A stretch of 64,000 bases of DNA from Corallococcus sp. EGB (GCF_019968905.1 NZ_CP079946.1:4526001-4590000); one strand, 5' to 3'; shown: positions 33,628-44,529, counted from the stretch's first letter. Notes: a model not told the origin generated them from the letters alone. Made by a program: numbers and translations.

Positions 33628-35547
33628 ATGTCGACCTCGTCTCTCGCCGAGCTCCACCTGGCCGCTTCGACCTCGGGACTCCCGGAGCTGCCCGTCAACG
33701 TCATCCGCGGCGACGCGGTGACTCCGGCGGAGGGGCTCGACGGCAGGGAGGCGCGCCAGGGGGACCCCATCCCCATGTACGGGGACACCAGCGCCCGGGG
33801 CTTCAAGACGGTGGAGGACCTGACGGTCGCCGACTGCGTGCTCGAGCACCTGGAGGCCGAGGAGGTCGAAGCGGTGTTCGGCATCCCCGGCGGCAACCTG
33901 GCGCCCTTCCAGCAGGCGCTGCGCAAGCACCGGAGCATCCGCTTCATCATTGCGTCGCACGAGGGCGGCGCGGCCTTCATGGCGGACGGCTACGCCCGCG
34001 CCACCGGCAAGCTGGGCGTGTGCATGGTGACGGCGGGCCCGGGCGCGACGAACGCGCTGACGGGCGTCGCCTCCGCGCACCTGGACGGCGTGCCCCTGCT
34101 CACCATCAGCGGCAACGTGTCCACGGAGCGCATCGGCCTGTTCGCGATGCAGGAGAGCAACAGTACGCACGGCGTGAACACGGTGGAGATGTTCCGCCAG
34201 TGCACGTCCCTGTCCTCCGCGGTGGTGGACGCGCAGAGCCTGCCGCGCCTGCTCCAGCGCGCGATGCGCACCTCCCAGGGACTGCCCGGCTGCGCCACCC
34301 ACCTGAGCATCCCCACCAACGTGGCCCGCACGCCCATCAAGCGCGCCTCGGTGCCCACCCGGCGCGGCGCCTTCCAGGCCCGTCCGTCCAACGCGCCCTT
34401 CGAGGACCTGCGCGCGGCCTTCGCCTTGCTGCGCACCGCGCGCCGCCCGCTCATCCTGCTGGGCGCGGGCGCCCGCGGCGCGCTGGAGAAGCACGCGGAG
34501 GAGTTCAACGCCTTCGTCACCCAGCACGGCATCCCGGTGACGACCAGCCTGCGCGGCAAGGGCCTGTACTCCGAGCGCGAGCCCCTGTGCCTGGGCGTGG
34601 TGGGCCTGGGCGGCAGCCGGCGCGTGGAGGCGTACCTGCGCGAGGGCGTGGACGTGCTGCTGGTGCTGGGCAGCCGCCTGGGCGAGTGGGCCAGCCGCAG
34701 CTTCAGCAAGTACTTCCAGTCCATCCACCACGTCATCCAGGTGGACGCGGACGCAGCGAACGTGGGCCAGCTGTTCCCGGTGCGCCTGCCCATCGTGGCG
34801 GACGCGGCGTCGGTGGTGGTGGGCCTGGCGGAGCTGGGACAGATGATTGGCCCGTCCAGCGGCGCGCGCGTGCGTGAGCGCTGGGCCCAGGTGCTGGCGC
34901 TCCAGGAGCCCGCGCCCCACGTGAGCGCGCCCGAGGCCGAGGGCATGGTCAAGCCGCAGCAGCTGCTGGCGGAGCTGGACAAGCACCTGTCCGCGGACAT
35001 GGACCTGTACATCGACATCGGCAACTGCACGGGGTGGTCCTCCCACCTGCTTCACGTGGCGCCGCCCGCCCGCATCTTCTACCCGACGGGGCTGACGTCC
35101 ATGGGCTGGTCCTGTGGCGCCGTCATCGGCGGCAAGCTGGGCCGTCCGGAGCGCGCGGCGGTGGCGCTGGTGGGCGACGGCGCGTTCGTGATGAACGGCG
35201 TGGAGATGCTGACCGCGGCGCGCCACCGCGTGGGCACCGTGACGATCGTGCTCAACGACAACGCGCTGGGCATGGTGAACCACGCCGAGCACATGCAGGA
35301 TCGCACCTGCCCGCTGGAGGACGAGTTCTACGGCCTGGGCAACCCGGACCTGGAGCGCTTCGCGGAGTCCATGGGCGCGCGCGCCTACACGGTGAACGGC
35401 CCGGGTCAGCTGGACGCGCTGTTGCCGGAGGTGCTCCGCCGCGCGGACGAGACGGGCCAGCCGCAGGTCATCGTGGCGCACATCGACTACCGGGAAGTGC
35501 CCCCGTACGGCGACCGCTTCGCGGCGGTGGCGTCCGACGGCAAGTAG
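33628..35547 (+). CDS. Thiamine-diphosphate-dependent enzyme of the acetolactate-synthase family
   Basis: A protein of 639 residues. After an unusual ~60-residue N-terminal extension, the standard ThDP order appears: Pyr domain (VLEHLEAEEVEAVFGIPGGN; catalytic Glu in ASHEGGAAFMADGYAR, E112), central domain (RPLILLGAGARGALEKHAEE) and PP domain with the GDG-NN cofactor motif (VALVGDGAFVMNGVEM ... IVLNDNALGMV, ~516-545). It joins or decarboxylates 2-oxo acids; whether pyruvate is the substrate cannot be told. GGAGA precedes the ATG well. The next gene follows after 11 bp and encodes a ketoacyl-synthase-like protein, so this is unlikely to be the housekeeping valine/isoleucine enzyme. Confidence 0.88.
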   Translation: MSTSSLAELHLAASTSGLPELPVNVIRGDAVTPAEGLDGREARQGDPIPMYGDTSARGFKTVEDLTVADCVLEHLEAEEVEAVFGIPGGNLAPFQQALRKHRSIRFIIASHEGGAAFMADGYARATGKLGVCMVTAGPGATNALTGVASAHLDGVPLLTISGNVSTERIGLFAMQESNSTHGVNTVEMFRQCTSLSSAVVDAQSLPRLLQRAMRTSQGLPGCATHLSIPTNVARTPIKRASVPTRRGAFQARPSNAPFEDLRAAFALLRTARRPLILLGAGARGALEKHAEEFNAFVTQHGIPVTTSLRGKGLYSEREPLCLGVVGLGGSRRVEAYLREGVDVLLVLGSRLGEWASRSFSKYFQSIHHVIQVDADAANVGQLFPVRLPIVADAASVVVGLAELGQMIGPSSGARVRERWAQVLALQEPAPHVSAPEAEGMVKPQQLLAELDKHLSADMDLYIDIGNCTGWSSHLLHVAPPARIFYPTGLTSMGWSCGAVIGGKLGRPERAAVALVGDGAFVMNGVEMLTAARHRVGTVTIVLNDNALGMVNHAEHMQDRTCPLEDEFYGLGNPDLERFAESMGARAYTVNGPGQLDALLPEVLRRADETGQPQVIVAHIDYREVPPYGDRFAAVASDGK

Positions 35548-35558
35548 TCGCACGCCCC

Positions 35559-36527
35559 ATGTCTCACGCATCCTTCGCGTTGCTGGGGGCGGGTGCCGCG
35601 GTGCCCGCCCGCGTCCGGGGCAACGACCATCCGCTCTTCGAACCGCTGCGCCGCGCCGCCCGTGAAGGGGGAGGCGAGATCGCCCTCTTCTACGGCAACC
35701 GCGAGCGCCGTGAGATGGAGCCCGGCGAGTCCCTGGCGTCGCTCACCGCGAAGGCGGGGCAGGCGGCGCTCCAGGACGCGGGGTTGACCGCCGCGGACGT
35801 GGACCGGCTCTACGGCTACCTCTCCGTGTCGGAGTACATCACGCCCAACGCGCTGTACGCGGTGCACCAGGAGCTGGGCCTGTCACAGGGTGCGCTGGTG
35901 GTTCCGGTGCAGGCGGACTTCGTGAACTTCCTGATGGGCGTGGTGCTGGCGTGGGAGGCGCTGCGCGCGGGCAGCATCCGGCACGCGCTGGTGACAGTGG
36001 GCGCGGCGTGGACGCGCAACATGGACTACACGCAGGGCCACGCCATTGGCATCGGGGACGGCGCGGGGGCGGCGGTGGTGGGCCCGGGCGACACGCTCGT
36101 GCTGGTGGACTGGGCGGCGGACACGTTCAGCGACGAGTACGGCGCGATGACGATGCGCTCCCGTCCGGAGGCGGGGGTGGATCACCCGACGTACTGCCTG
36201 GCGCCCGGCTCGGGCGTGAAGGCGTTCCTGTCCTCCGGGATGAACGGGCCGCCGAGGCTGGTGGAGCGGCTGCTCGCGAAGAACGGCGTGTCGCGCGAGG
36301 ACGTGACGCTGATCTCGCACCAGGCCACGCGCAAGCTGATGGACCACTGGGCCGAGGCCATCCGTCCGCGCGAGTACGTGGATACGTTCGCGGACTACGG
36401 AAACATGGTGCACGCGTCCATCCCGGTGACGCTGGCGCGGTTCCACCGGCAGCTGCGCACGAAGTACCTGGTGATGGTCGGCCTGGGCATCGGCGCGCAC
36501 CAGATGGCGGTCCTGGTGCGCGTCTGA
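35559..36527 (+). CDS. Ketoacyl-ACP synthase III-like protein lacking the catalytic cysteine
   Basis: A protein of 322 residues with the FabH thiolase fold. The His and Asn of the catalytic triad are kept: LISHQATRKL (H254, cf. HQAN) and FADYGNMVHASIPVTL (N282). GIGDGAGAAVVG and the C-terminal VMVGLGIGAHQMAVLV are also typical. The position of the nucleophilic Cys (AACSGF in FabH) reads VVPVQADFVNFLMG, and the only cysteine is C213, outside the active-site loop. It may use another nucleophile, act as a non-covalent acyl transferase or decarboxylase, or be a binding protein. It starts 11 bp after the ThDP enzyme, so they should act together on an acyl or 2-oxo substrate. Confidence 0.85.
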   Translation: MSHASFALLGAGAAVPARVRGNDHPLFEPLRRAAREGGGEIALFYGNRERREMEPGESLASLTAKAGQAALQDAGLTAADVDRLYGYLSVSEYITPNALYAVHQELGLSQGALVVPVQADFVNFLMGVVLAWEALRAGSIRHALVTVGAAWTRNMDYTQGHAIGIGDGAGAAVVGPGDTLVLVDWAADTFSDEYGAMTMRSRPEAGVDHPTYCLAPGSGVKAFLSSGMNGPPRLVERLLAKNGVSREDVTLISHQATRKLMDHWAEAIRPREYVDTFADYGNMVHASIPVTLARFHRQLRTKYLVMVGLGIGAHQMAVLVRV

Positions 36528-36537
36528 GGGACGCGGG

Positions 36538-37359
36538 CTACTGGTCGTCGCAGGGCGTGCCCAGCCGGATGCCCGTGTAGACGCCCAGCTCGTTGTAGAT
36601 GAGGGGCAGGTTCTGCTCCACCGGGACGTTGCGCAGCTCCACCTCCTTGCGCGCCTTCTCGATCCACATGGGCTTCTGCGCGCGGTCGATGACGAGCCGC
36701 AGCTGGCCCAGCTTGGTGGTGAAGATCTCGCCCTCGGAGTCCGACACCACGTTGGTCATCTTCTGGGGCTTCAGGTTGCCCCGGGGCCCGATGAACACAC
36801 GGAAGTTGCGTGCGTCCGCGGGCGTGAAGCCCTTGTCCACGTAGTAGTACGTGCCCTCCGAGTCGCGCAGCAGCGCGTGGGGGACGAACTTCTGCGGGTT
36901 GGGCACGAAGGTGGCCTTGCGCAACAGCTCGCGCGCCTCCGTGCCAGGGAGCATCTCCAGCGCCGCCTTGCGCTCGCCGCAGCGCAGCGAACAGGTGCGC
37001 TCCTTCGTGTCCACGTTCAGCTGCGAGTGCACGCGCAGGTCCACGCCGTCGTAGTCCGCGATGGCGGTGGGGTTGAAGAAGCGTGGGTCCAGGAACGTGG
37101 TGGCGGGCAGGCCGCGGCCCTTGGGCCGGGGCACCTCCACCAGGGACTTGCCGTCGCCGTAGTAGAGCTGGTCATCCCGTTCGTCGGTGTCCTCGCGGGG
37201 CACGGAGACGACGTAGTGCCCCCGGCCGTCGGTGCAGACGGCGGTGGCCTCCAGGAGCATGCGCTGGCCCAGGTTCTCCGCCTTGCCCCACGGCGGTTCG
37301 ACGGCGGCGGGGCTGGCGGTCAGAAGCATGGCCACGGGGAGGATGTGTTGGATGAGCAT
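36538..37359 (-). CDS. Secreted hypothetical protein
   Basis: A protein of 273 residues with a signal peptide (MLIQHILPVAMLLTASPAAV). I do not recognise the family. Residues ~35-260 are predicted mainly beta: VCTDGRGHYVVSVPREDTDE, LLRDSEGTYYYVDKGFTPAD, VVSDSEGEIFTTKLGQLRLV. The two Cys in CSLRCGERK may form a disulfide. It starts 11 bp after the stop of a second secreted protein on the same strand and has a similar size, so the two probably work together. Convergent with the ketoacyl-synthase-like gene. Confidence 0.72.
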   Translation of the reverse strand: MLIQHILPVAMLLTASPAAVEPPWGKAENLGQRMLLEATAVCTDGRGHYVVSVPREDTDERDDQLYYGDGKSLVEVPRPKGRGLPATTFLDPRFFNPTAIADYDGVDLRVHSQLNVDTKERTCSLRCGERKAALEMLPGTEARELLRKATFVPNPQKFVPHALLRDSEGTYYYVDKGFTPADARNFRVFIGPRGNLKPQKMTNVVSDSEGEIFTTKLGQLRLVIDRAQKPMWIEKARKEVELRNVPVEQNLPLIYNELGVYTGIRLGTPCDDQ

Positions 37360-37370
37360 GGTGCGCGGGC

Positions 37371-38192
37371 CTAGAGGTGCTTCTTGAAGTAGCGGGTGGC
37401 GGCCTTCTGCTGGTTGGAGGCCTCCGGGGTCGTGGTCCACACGAAGCGCTCGCCCTGCAGCGCGGGCTCCAGTGCGTCGCCGAAGCGGCAGTCCATGCGC
37501 TGGATGCGGGCCTTCACGGTGCGGCGGGCCTCCTCGGAGTCGCCACACATGGCCTTCAGGGCCGCGAGGGGGAAGGCGCAGTAGCGCTTGATGTCCTGGG
37601 CCTTGAGGAAGGGCTCGGTGACGGTGGTCCAGTCGATGGCGCCCGCCACGGAGGTGCCGCAGGTGGTGTTCAGCGCCTGGAGCGCTTCCGTGTAGGCGGT
37701 GTCGTGGATGGCCTCCTCCGCCTTGCGGTCGAAGGCCATCAGCTTCGCGAGCTGGCCGCTCTGGGTCTGCTGCTGGTGCTGGGCGTAGACCTCCTCCGGC
37801 TTGAGCTTCTGGGAGCGCGCCTCGTCGTACTCGACCACGATGCCGTTTCCGGAGCGGCCGGGGAAGTACAGCTCCGTGCGCGTGCCCACGACGACGAGCG
37901 GCGAGTAGTCCTTGCCGTGCCACTGGGTGGTGTAGTTCTGGCGCAGGGTGCCGATGCTGCTCCAGTCCTTCACCACGTAGGGGAGGACCAGGTTGTCCAG
38001 CACGGAGCCCGTGCCCTGGATGCGCAGGAGGAACTTGTTCTGCTCGCGGGGCACGAGCGGCACGACCGCGACCAGCTCTCCCTGAGGGCCTACGAAGACC
38101 TTGCCGGCTTCGACGGGAACGGGCGGCGCGGCATGGGCGGGCAGGGTGCCCAGGACGGTGGCCAGCACGGCCACGGCGACGATGCATTTCAT
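37371..38192 (-). CDS. Secreted hypothetical protein, partner of the preceding entry
   Basis: A protein of 273 residues. A clean signal peptide, MKCIVAVAVLATVLGTLPAHA, ends at AHA-AP. The mature part starts with beta-rich sequence (VFVGPQGELVAVVPLVPREQ; LVVVGTRTELYFPGRSGNG) and ends helical (AFPLAALKAMCGDSEEARRT). No known domain. It lies 53 bp after the Ser/Thr kinase stop and 11 bp before the next secreted protein, all on one strand, so kinase and secreted pair may share a transcript. Confidence 0.72.
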   Translation of the reverse strand: MKCIVAVAVLATVLGTLPAHAAPPVPVEAGKVFVGPQGELVAVVPLVPREQNKFLLRIQGTGSVLDNLVLPYVVKDWSSIGTLRQNYTTQWHGKDYSPLVVVGTRTELYFPGRSGNGIVVEYDEARSQKLKPEEVYAQHQQQTQSGQLAKLMAFDRKAEEAIHDTAYTEALQALNTTCGTSVAGAIDWTTVTEPFLKAQDIKRYCAFPLAALKAMCGDSEEARRTVKARIQRMDCRFGDALEPALQGERFVWTTTPEASNQQKAATRYFKKHL

Positions 38193-38245
38193 GTTGGATG
38201 TATCCCCCTCACCCGGCCGAGGTCATTCGGCCGGGCGGTGTCTGC

Positions 38246-40240
<1,995 letters not shown>

Positions 40241-40324
40241 GGAAGAAGGCGTGTCCTGATGACAAATGGGTGCGAAGCACCACCGTGAAACACGGCGCAA
40301 CGCTACCACGCCCCATCCGCCAGG

Positions 40325-40345
40325 GCGCGAGCCCGGCCCTCGCGC
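40325..40345 (-). terminator. Possible terminator hairpin after the RNA helicase
   Basis: GCGCGAG-CCCGGCC-CTCGCGC, a 7-bp perfect stem extendable to 9 bp with one G-U pair, lies 124 bp past the helicase stop and 84 bp before the kinase start. No U run follows. Confidence 0.3.
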
Positions 40346-40469
40346 TCCAGACCCCGGACGGTCGAACGCCCGGACCCTCGAAGGAGGACCCGGGCGTCAT
40401 GAACCTCAGCCCTGCTCACCCGGAAGAGGCGCGGCGCGCACAGCCGCGATCACCCCGGAATGACGGCCT

Positions 40470-41927
40470 TCAGCCCCACTTGGACATCTGACGCCGGGGC
40501 GGAGGCGAGCTCGGCGCCGCCGCGGGCGAGGCCACCGCGGGCCGGGCCTGCTGCGGGCGCCCCTGGCCACCGCCGCGCGGCGCCTGGGCATTGCCGCCGC
40601 CGCTGGCCTGACGCGGCGGGCCACCGTTCGCACGGCCCTGACCGCCGCCACCACCACCACCACCACGGCCTCCGCGTCCACCGCGGCGCTGACCACCACC
40701 ACCGCCGCCGTTGCCGCGCGACGGGCCCCGGCCACCGCGGTTCATCGGAGGACGGCTCTCCTCCACGTCACCAGGCAGGGGAGGGGGCAGCTGCGAGCGG
40801 AACGCGGCGTCCGCCACCACCGGCACGCTGCGGCGGATGGTGCGCTCGATGTCGCGCAGGTACGCGCGCTCCTCGGAGTCGCAGAAGGACACGGCCTGGC
40901 CGCTGGCGCCCGCGCGGCCCGTGCGACCGATGCGGTGCACGTACTGCTCCGGCACGTTGGGCAGGTCGTAGTTGAACACGTGCGACAGCCCGTCGATGTC
41001 GATGCCGCGCGCCGCGATGTCCGTGGCCACCAGCACGCGCAGGGTGCCGGCGCGGAACTCGTCCAGCGCGCGCTCGCGGGCGTTCTGGCTCTTGTTGCCG
41101 TGGATGGCGTCCGCGCGCACGCCCGCCGCCGTGAGCTGCTTGGCCACGCGGTTGGCGCCGTGCTTCGTGCGCGTGAACACCAGCGCACGGGGGATCGCTG
41201 TCGCGTCCTTCAGGAGGTGTGTGAGCAGCGCGCGCTTCTCCTCGCGCTCCACGAAGTACACCTGCTGGCTCACCGTCTCCGCGGTGCTGGACGCGGGCGT
41301 CACCTCCACGCGCACCGGCTCCTTCAGGATGTTGCGCGCCAGGTCCATGATGTCCGGCGGCAGCGTCGCGCTGAAGAACAGCGTCTGGCGCACCTGCGGC
41401 AGCACCTTGATGACCCGCCGCACGTCGTGGATGAACCCCATGTCCAGCATGCGGTCCGCCTCATCCAGCACGAACACTTCCAGCGCGCGCAGCGTCACGA
41501 AGCCCTGGTCGATGAGGTCCAACAGGCGCCCCGGCGTCGCCACCAGGATGTCCACGCCCTGGCGCAGCGCCTGGACCTGCGGGTTCTGCCCCACGCCGCC
41601 AAACACCACCGCGTGGCGCAAGGGCAAATGCTTGCCATAGGTGGCGAAGCTGTCACTCACCTGGCTGGCCAGCTCGCGCGTGGGCGTCAACACCAGGCAG
41701 CGCACCGGACGCGCACCGCCCGCGGGGGCCTTCGCGGACAGCCGCTGGAGGATGGGCAGCGCGAACGCCGCCGTCTTGCCCGTGCCCGTCTGGGCCACGC
41801 CCAACACGTCCTTGCCCAGCAGGGCATGGGGAATCGCCTTCGCCTGGATGGGCGTCGGCGTGGTGTAGCCCTCCGCCTTGACGGCCTTGAGGAGCGAATC
41901 GGTCAACTGCAGATCGTCGAAAGTCAT
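40470..41927 (-). CDS. DEAD-box ATP-dependent RNA helicase, RhlE-like, with RGG tail
   Basis: A protein of 485 residues. Motifs in order: Q motif [20 protein letters not shown], Walker A AQTGTGKT (~44), [13 protein letters not shown] in [15 protein letters not shown] (~151), SAT in [10 protein letters not shown], then helicase C motifs [22 protein letters not shown] and [10 protein letters not shown]. The last ~90 residues are RGG/GGG-rich low complexity ([20 protein letters not shown]), an RNA-binding tail that favours condensate formation. Such enzymes remodel rRNA and mRNA, notably in the cold. The long upstream region has a strong hairpin, consistent with 5'-leader control. Confidence 0.95.
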   Translation of the reverse strand: MTFDDLQLTDSLLKAVKAEGYTTPTPIQAKAIPHALLGKDVLGVAQTGTGKTAAFALPILQRLSAKAPAGGARPVRCLVLTPTRELASQVSDSFATYGKHLPLRHAVVFGGVGQNPQVQALRQGVDILVATPGRLLDLIDQGFVTLRALEVFVLDEADRMLDMGFIHDVRRVIKVLPQVRQTLFFSATLPPDIMDLARNILKEPVRVEVTPASSTAETVSQQVYFVEREEKRALLTHLLKDATAIPRALVFTRTKHGANRVAKQLTAAGVRADAIHGNKSQNARERALDEFRAGTLRVLVATDIAARGIDIDGLSHVFNYDLPNVPEQYVHRIGRTGRAGASGQAVSFCDSEERAYLRDIERTIRRSVPVVADAAFRSQLPPPLPGDVEESRPPMNRGGRGPSRGNGGGGGGQRRGGRGGRGGGGGGGGQGRANGGPPRQASGGGNAQAPRGGGQGRPQQARPAVASPAAAPSSPPPRRQMSKWG

Positions 41928-42072
41928 GAAATCCCGAATGAGAGGGTCGGCGCACTCCCCCTCCGGCGGGGGACCGACCGCGCAGCGCGCCCTCCCGCGA
42001 TATGACGGGGGCGCCTGGCGGTACGCGGTCAGGCCAAGAAACAGCCCGAGGCACCTGCGAACGAATTGGAAC

Positions 42073-42110
42073 CCCTGGGTCGCCGGGCGGATTCCCGGCG
42101 CCCCCCAGGG
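42073..42110 (-). promoter_or_regulatory. Stable two-segment hairpin in the presumed helicase leader
   Basis: CCCTGGG (42073-42079) pairs with CCCAGGG (42104-42110), and inside it CGCCGGG (42081-42087) pairs with CCCGGCG (42094-42100) around a 6-nt loop. That is 14 base pairs with one small internal loop, 146-183 nt upstream of the helicase ATG. It may be a cold-labile or autoregulatory leader structure. Whether the transcript starts above it is not known. Confidence 0.4.
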
Positions 42111-42192
42111 CCCGGCCACACTGCCTGCAATGGGGGCCAATGTCCCGGGAAATCCTCCCCGCCTGCCTGCCCCTCGCCGCTGTGGAGATTTC

Positions 42193-42217
42193 GGACAGGG
42201 CTGTTGGCCGCCTGTCC
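42193..42217. promoter_or_regulatory. Candidate enhancer dyad GGACAGG-N11-CCTGTCC for opg
   Basis: A 7-bp perfect inverted repeat with an 11-bp spacer, centred about 180 bp upstream of the -12 element of the sigma-54 promoter. This is the usual distance for the binding site of a sigma-54 enhancer-binding activator. Which activator is unknown. Confidence 0.4.
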
Positions 42218-42370
42218 CCATCGTCCACAACCCCCCAATCCAGGTCCTGCTAGCCCCCTCTCTGGGCGCCCTCTCAAGCCATCTAAATCATTGGTGTCGC
42301 AACAATCTGCGCCGCGCCTGCCTTGGGTAGCCTGTTGGAATAATTGGGAAAATTCCCGGCCACTGCCGCT

Positions 42371-42386
42371 TGGCACAACCGTTGCT
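42371..42386 (+). promoter_or_regulatory. Sigma-54 (-24/-12) promoter of the opg operon
   Basis: TGGCACAACCGTTGCT matches the sigma-54 consensus TGGCACRNNNNTTGCW at every fixed position, including the invariant GG and GC ten bases apart. The predicted transcription start is near 42397, about 50 nt upstream of the opgG start. It is the only such match I found outside coding sequence in the window. Confidence 0.8.
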
Positions 42387-42445
42387 AGCCTTTGCCGCGT
42401 CGCGCCGTTCTGGCGCGGGCGGTGGGCCCCTGGACGGAGCGGGAC

Positions 42446-43978
42446 TTGAAGCGGTGGCAGCGACAGACGGTGGGGATGGCCTGGGGGTTCGGGCTGTGCG
42501 TGGCGGCGCTGGCGTGTGCCCAGCAGCCCAAGGCGGGGACCGTGTCAAAGGCCTCCGGGTTCTCCGCGGCGACGGTGGAGGAGAAGGCGCGCGCGCTGGC
42601 GGCGAAGCCGTACCAGGAGCCGCCCATCGGCGTGCCCCCGTCCTTCGAGAAGATCACCTACGACCAGTACCGGGACATCCGCTTCCGTGACGCCGCGTCG
42701 CTGTGGCGCGCGGAGGGGCTGCCCTTCCGCGCGCAGTTCTTCCACCCGGGCTTCTATTACACGCGTCCGGTAGGCGTGAACGTGGTGGAGGGCGGCAAGG
42801 CGCGCCCGGTGCCTTTCTCCACGGAGCAGTTCACCTACGGCCCCCTGGTGGGCACGCCGCCCAAGGGCAAGGTGAACGGCTTCGCGGGCTTCCGCATCAA
42901 CGCGCCGCTCAACACGCCGGACTACTACGACGAGCTGGCGGTGTTCCTGGGCGCCAGCTACTTCCGCGCGCTCGGCAAGGGCAACCTGTACGGTCTGTCC
43001 GCGCGCGGGCTCGCCATCGACACGGCGCAGCCGGGGGGGGAGGAGTTCCCCACGTTCCGCGAGTTCTGGCTGGAGACGCCGGCCAGGGGCTCCGACGCGG
43101 TGGTGGTGCACGCGCTGATGGACAGCCCCAGCGTCACGGGCGCGTACCGCTTCGCCATCCACCCGGGTGAGCGGACGGTGATGGACGTGGACGCGACGGT
43201 GTTCGCGCGCAAGGCGGTGCGGCAGCTGGGCATCGCGCCGCTGACCAGCATGTTCCTCTTCGGGGAGAACGACCCGGGCGACTTCGACGACTTCCGCCCG
43301 GAGGTGCACGACTCCGACGGCATCTCCGTGTGGATGAAGAACGGCGAGAAGCTGTGGCGCCCCCTGAAGAACCCGAAGCAGCTGGAGATGAGCAGCTTCC
43401 ACACGGATGGGCTGTCCGGCTTCGGCCTGCTGCAGCGCGACCAGGCGTTCACCAGCTACGAGGACCTGGAGGCGCGCTACGAGCGCCGTCCGGGCGCCTG
43501 GGTGGAGCCGGTGGGGGACTGGGGCGCGGGCTCCGTGCGGCTCGTGGAGATTCCGACCCGCGAGGAGATCCACGACAACATCGTGGCCTTCTGGGTTCCG
43601 GATGCACCGGTGCAGGCGGGTGCGCAGCTTCGCTTCTCCTACCGGCTGTCCTGGGGCTTTTCCCCCGAGGGCGTGAAGGCCGGAGGTTCCACCGTCGCGG
43701 CGACGCGCATCGCGGCGGGCAGCAAGCCGGGGGCGCGCCGCTTCGTCCTCGACTTCACGAAGGCCAGCAGCGAGGGCGCGGGCCCGGTGGAGGCGGTCGT
43801 CACCGCTTCTCGCGGGCAGGTGCTGCACCCGCGCGCGGAGGTCCACGCGGTCTCCGGTGGCTTCCGCGCGGCCTTCGAGCTCATGCCCGACGGAGAAGGC
43901 CCCGTCGAGCTGCGCTGCTTCCTGAAACGCGGTTCCGAGACCCTCACCGAAACCTGGAGTTATCTGTGGATTCCGTAA
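42446..43978 (+). CDS. opgG: Periplasmic glucan biosynthesis protein OpgG
   Basis: A protein of 510 residues, the same length as E. coli OpgG (MdoG). A signal peptide (GMAWGFGLCVAALACAQQP) leads to the OpgG/OpgD two-domain fold. Characteristic stretches: KPYQEPPIGVPPSFEKITYD, YRDIRFRDAASLWRAEGLPF, FAGFRINAPLNTPDYYDELA, FLGASYFRALGKGNLYGLSA and MFLFGENDPGDFDDFRPEVH. It acts in the periplasm on nascent beta-glucan made by OpgH. The TTG at 42446 follows GGAG at 6 nt; ATG 42476 is the alternative. Transcribed from the sigma-54 promoter at 42371, an unusual control for this pathway. Confidence 0.92.
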   Translation: MKRWQRQTVGMAWGFGLCVAALACAQQPKAGTVSKASGFSAATVEEKARALAAKPYQEPPIGVPPSFEKITYDQYRDIRFRDAASLWRAEGLPFRAQFFHPGFYYTRPVGVNVVEGGKARPVPFSTEQFTYGPLVGTPPKGKVNGFAGFRINAPLNTPDYYDELAVFLGASYFRALGKGNLYGLSARGLAIDTAQPGGEEFPTFREFWLETPARGSDAVVVHALMDSPSVTGAYRFAIHPGERTVMDVDATVFARKAVRQLGIAPLTSMFLFGENDPGDFDDFRPEVHDSDGISVWMKNGEKLWRPLKNPKQLEMSSFHTDGLSGFGLLQRDQAFTSYEDLEARYERRPGAWVEPVGDWGAGSVRLVEIPTREEIHDNIVAFWVPDAPVQAGAQLRFSYRLSWGFSPEGVKAGGSTVAATRIAAGSKPGARRFVLDFTKASSEGAGPVEAVVTASRGQVLHPRAEVHAVSGGFRAAFELMPDGEGPVELRCFLKRGSETLTETWSYLWIP

Positions 43979-44481
43979 CCACGCACCCGTTCATCTCCTT
44001 CGCCCCGGCGATGCCCCAGGAGCCCCGCGCGGACACCCGCGCCGCGCTGGTGGGCTTCTTCCAGGACTTCGGCTTCACCGGCCGCGCCGACCTGGAGAAG
44101 CTGGCGGGCTGGGTCCTGGGCACGCGCGAGATGTCCCTGTCTCCGGAGGCGGCGCTGGCGCTCGCGCGGTGGCGGGTGGAGGGGTGGCTGGCGGAGGTGC
44201 TGGGTCCGGCGCACGTGGGGCCGTCCCTGCTGGTGCGGGGCCGGGCCGCGTTCGTGCTGGTGGGCGGCGCGCGCTGGGGCTCGGACGTGCTGATGCGCGC
44301 TCCGTCGTCGCTGCCGGAGGCCTGGCGCCGGGCGGTGTGTGAAGCAGTGCCCATGTCCGCCCCGGCGGAGGTGCCCTGCCAGATGCGCGAGCAGCAGCTC
44401 GTGCTCAATCCCTTCATGGACATGCTGCGCCGCTGGCTGCGTCCCGCCACCAGCCAGGCTGGCGTGTCGCCGTCGCGCTAG
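43966..44481 (+). CDS. Small hypothetical protein between opgG and opgH
   Basis: A protein of 171 residues. The GTG start overlaps the end of opgG by 13 bp, indicating translational coupling. I recognise no family. The sequence is helical with no signal or membrane segment: AALVGFFQDFGFTGRADLEK, SLSPEAALALARWRVEGWLA, and a C-terminal LVLNPFMDMLRRWLRPATSQ. Its position strictly inside the opg operon suggests a role in glucan synthesis or its control, perhaps cytoplasmic regulation of OpgH. That is inference from position only. An ATG at 44011 would give a shorter protein. Confidence 0.7.
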   Translation: MDSVTTHPFISFAPAMPQEPRADTRAALVGFFQDFGFTGRADLEKLAGWVLGTREMSLSPEAALALARWRVEGWLAEVLGPAHVGPSLLVRGRAAFVLVGGARWGSDVLMRAPSSLPEAWRRAVCEAVPMSAPAEVPCQMREQQLVLNPFMDMLRRWLRPATSQAGVSPSR

Positions 44482-44529
44482 GCGCGGCGCCACGCACACA
44501 GCGAAGCCGCACGGGAGCCCGGAGTCCGC

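Larger units (their letters stand above)
41928..42445. other. 518-bp divergent regulatory region between the RNA helicase and the opg operon
   Basis: No coding frame looks real. It contains a two-part hairpin on the helicase side (42073-42110), a GGACAGG/CCTGTCC dyad (42193-42217), a lower-G+C patch with a GGGAA-AA-TTCCC dyad near 42347-42358, and a consensus sigma-54 promoter for opgG (42371-42386). Confidence 0.6.

Noticed and set aside
36538-38192. The two small secreted-protein genes as a toxin-immunity pair
   Set aside because: Both have signal peptides and similar size, and neither shows a toxin or immunity motif, so there is no support beyond adjacency.
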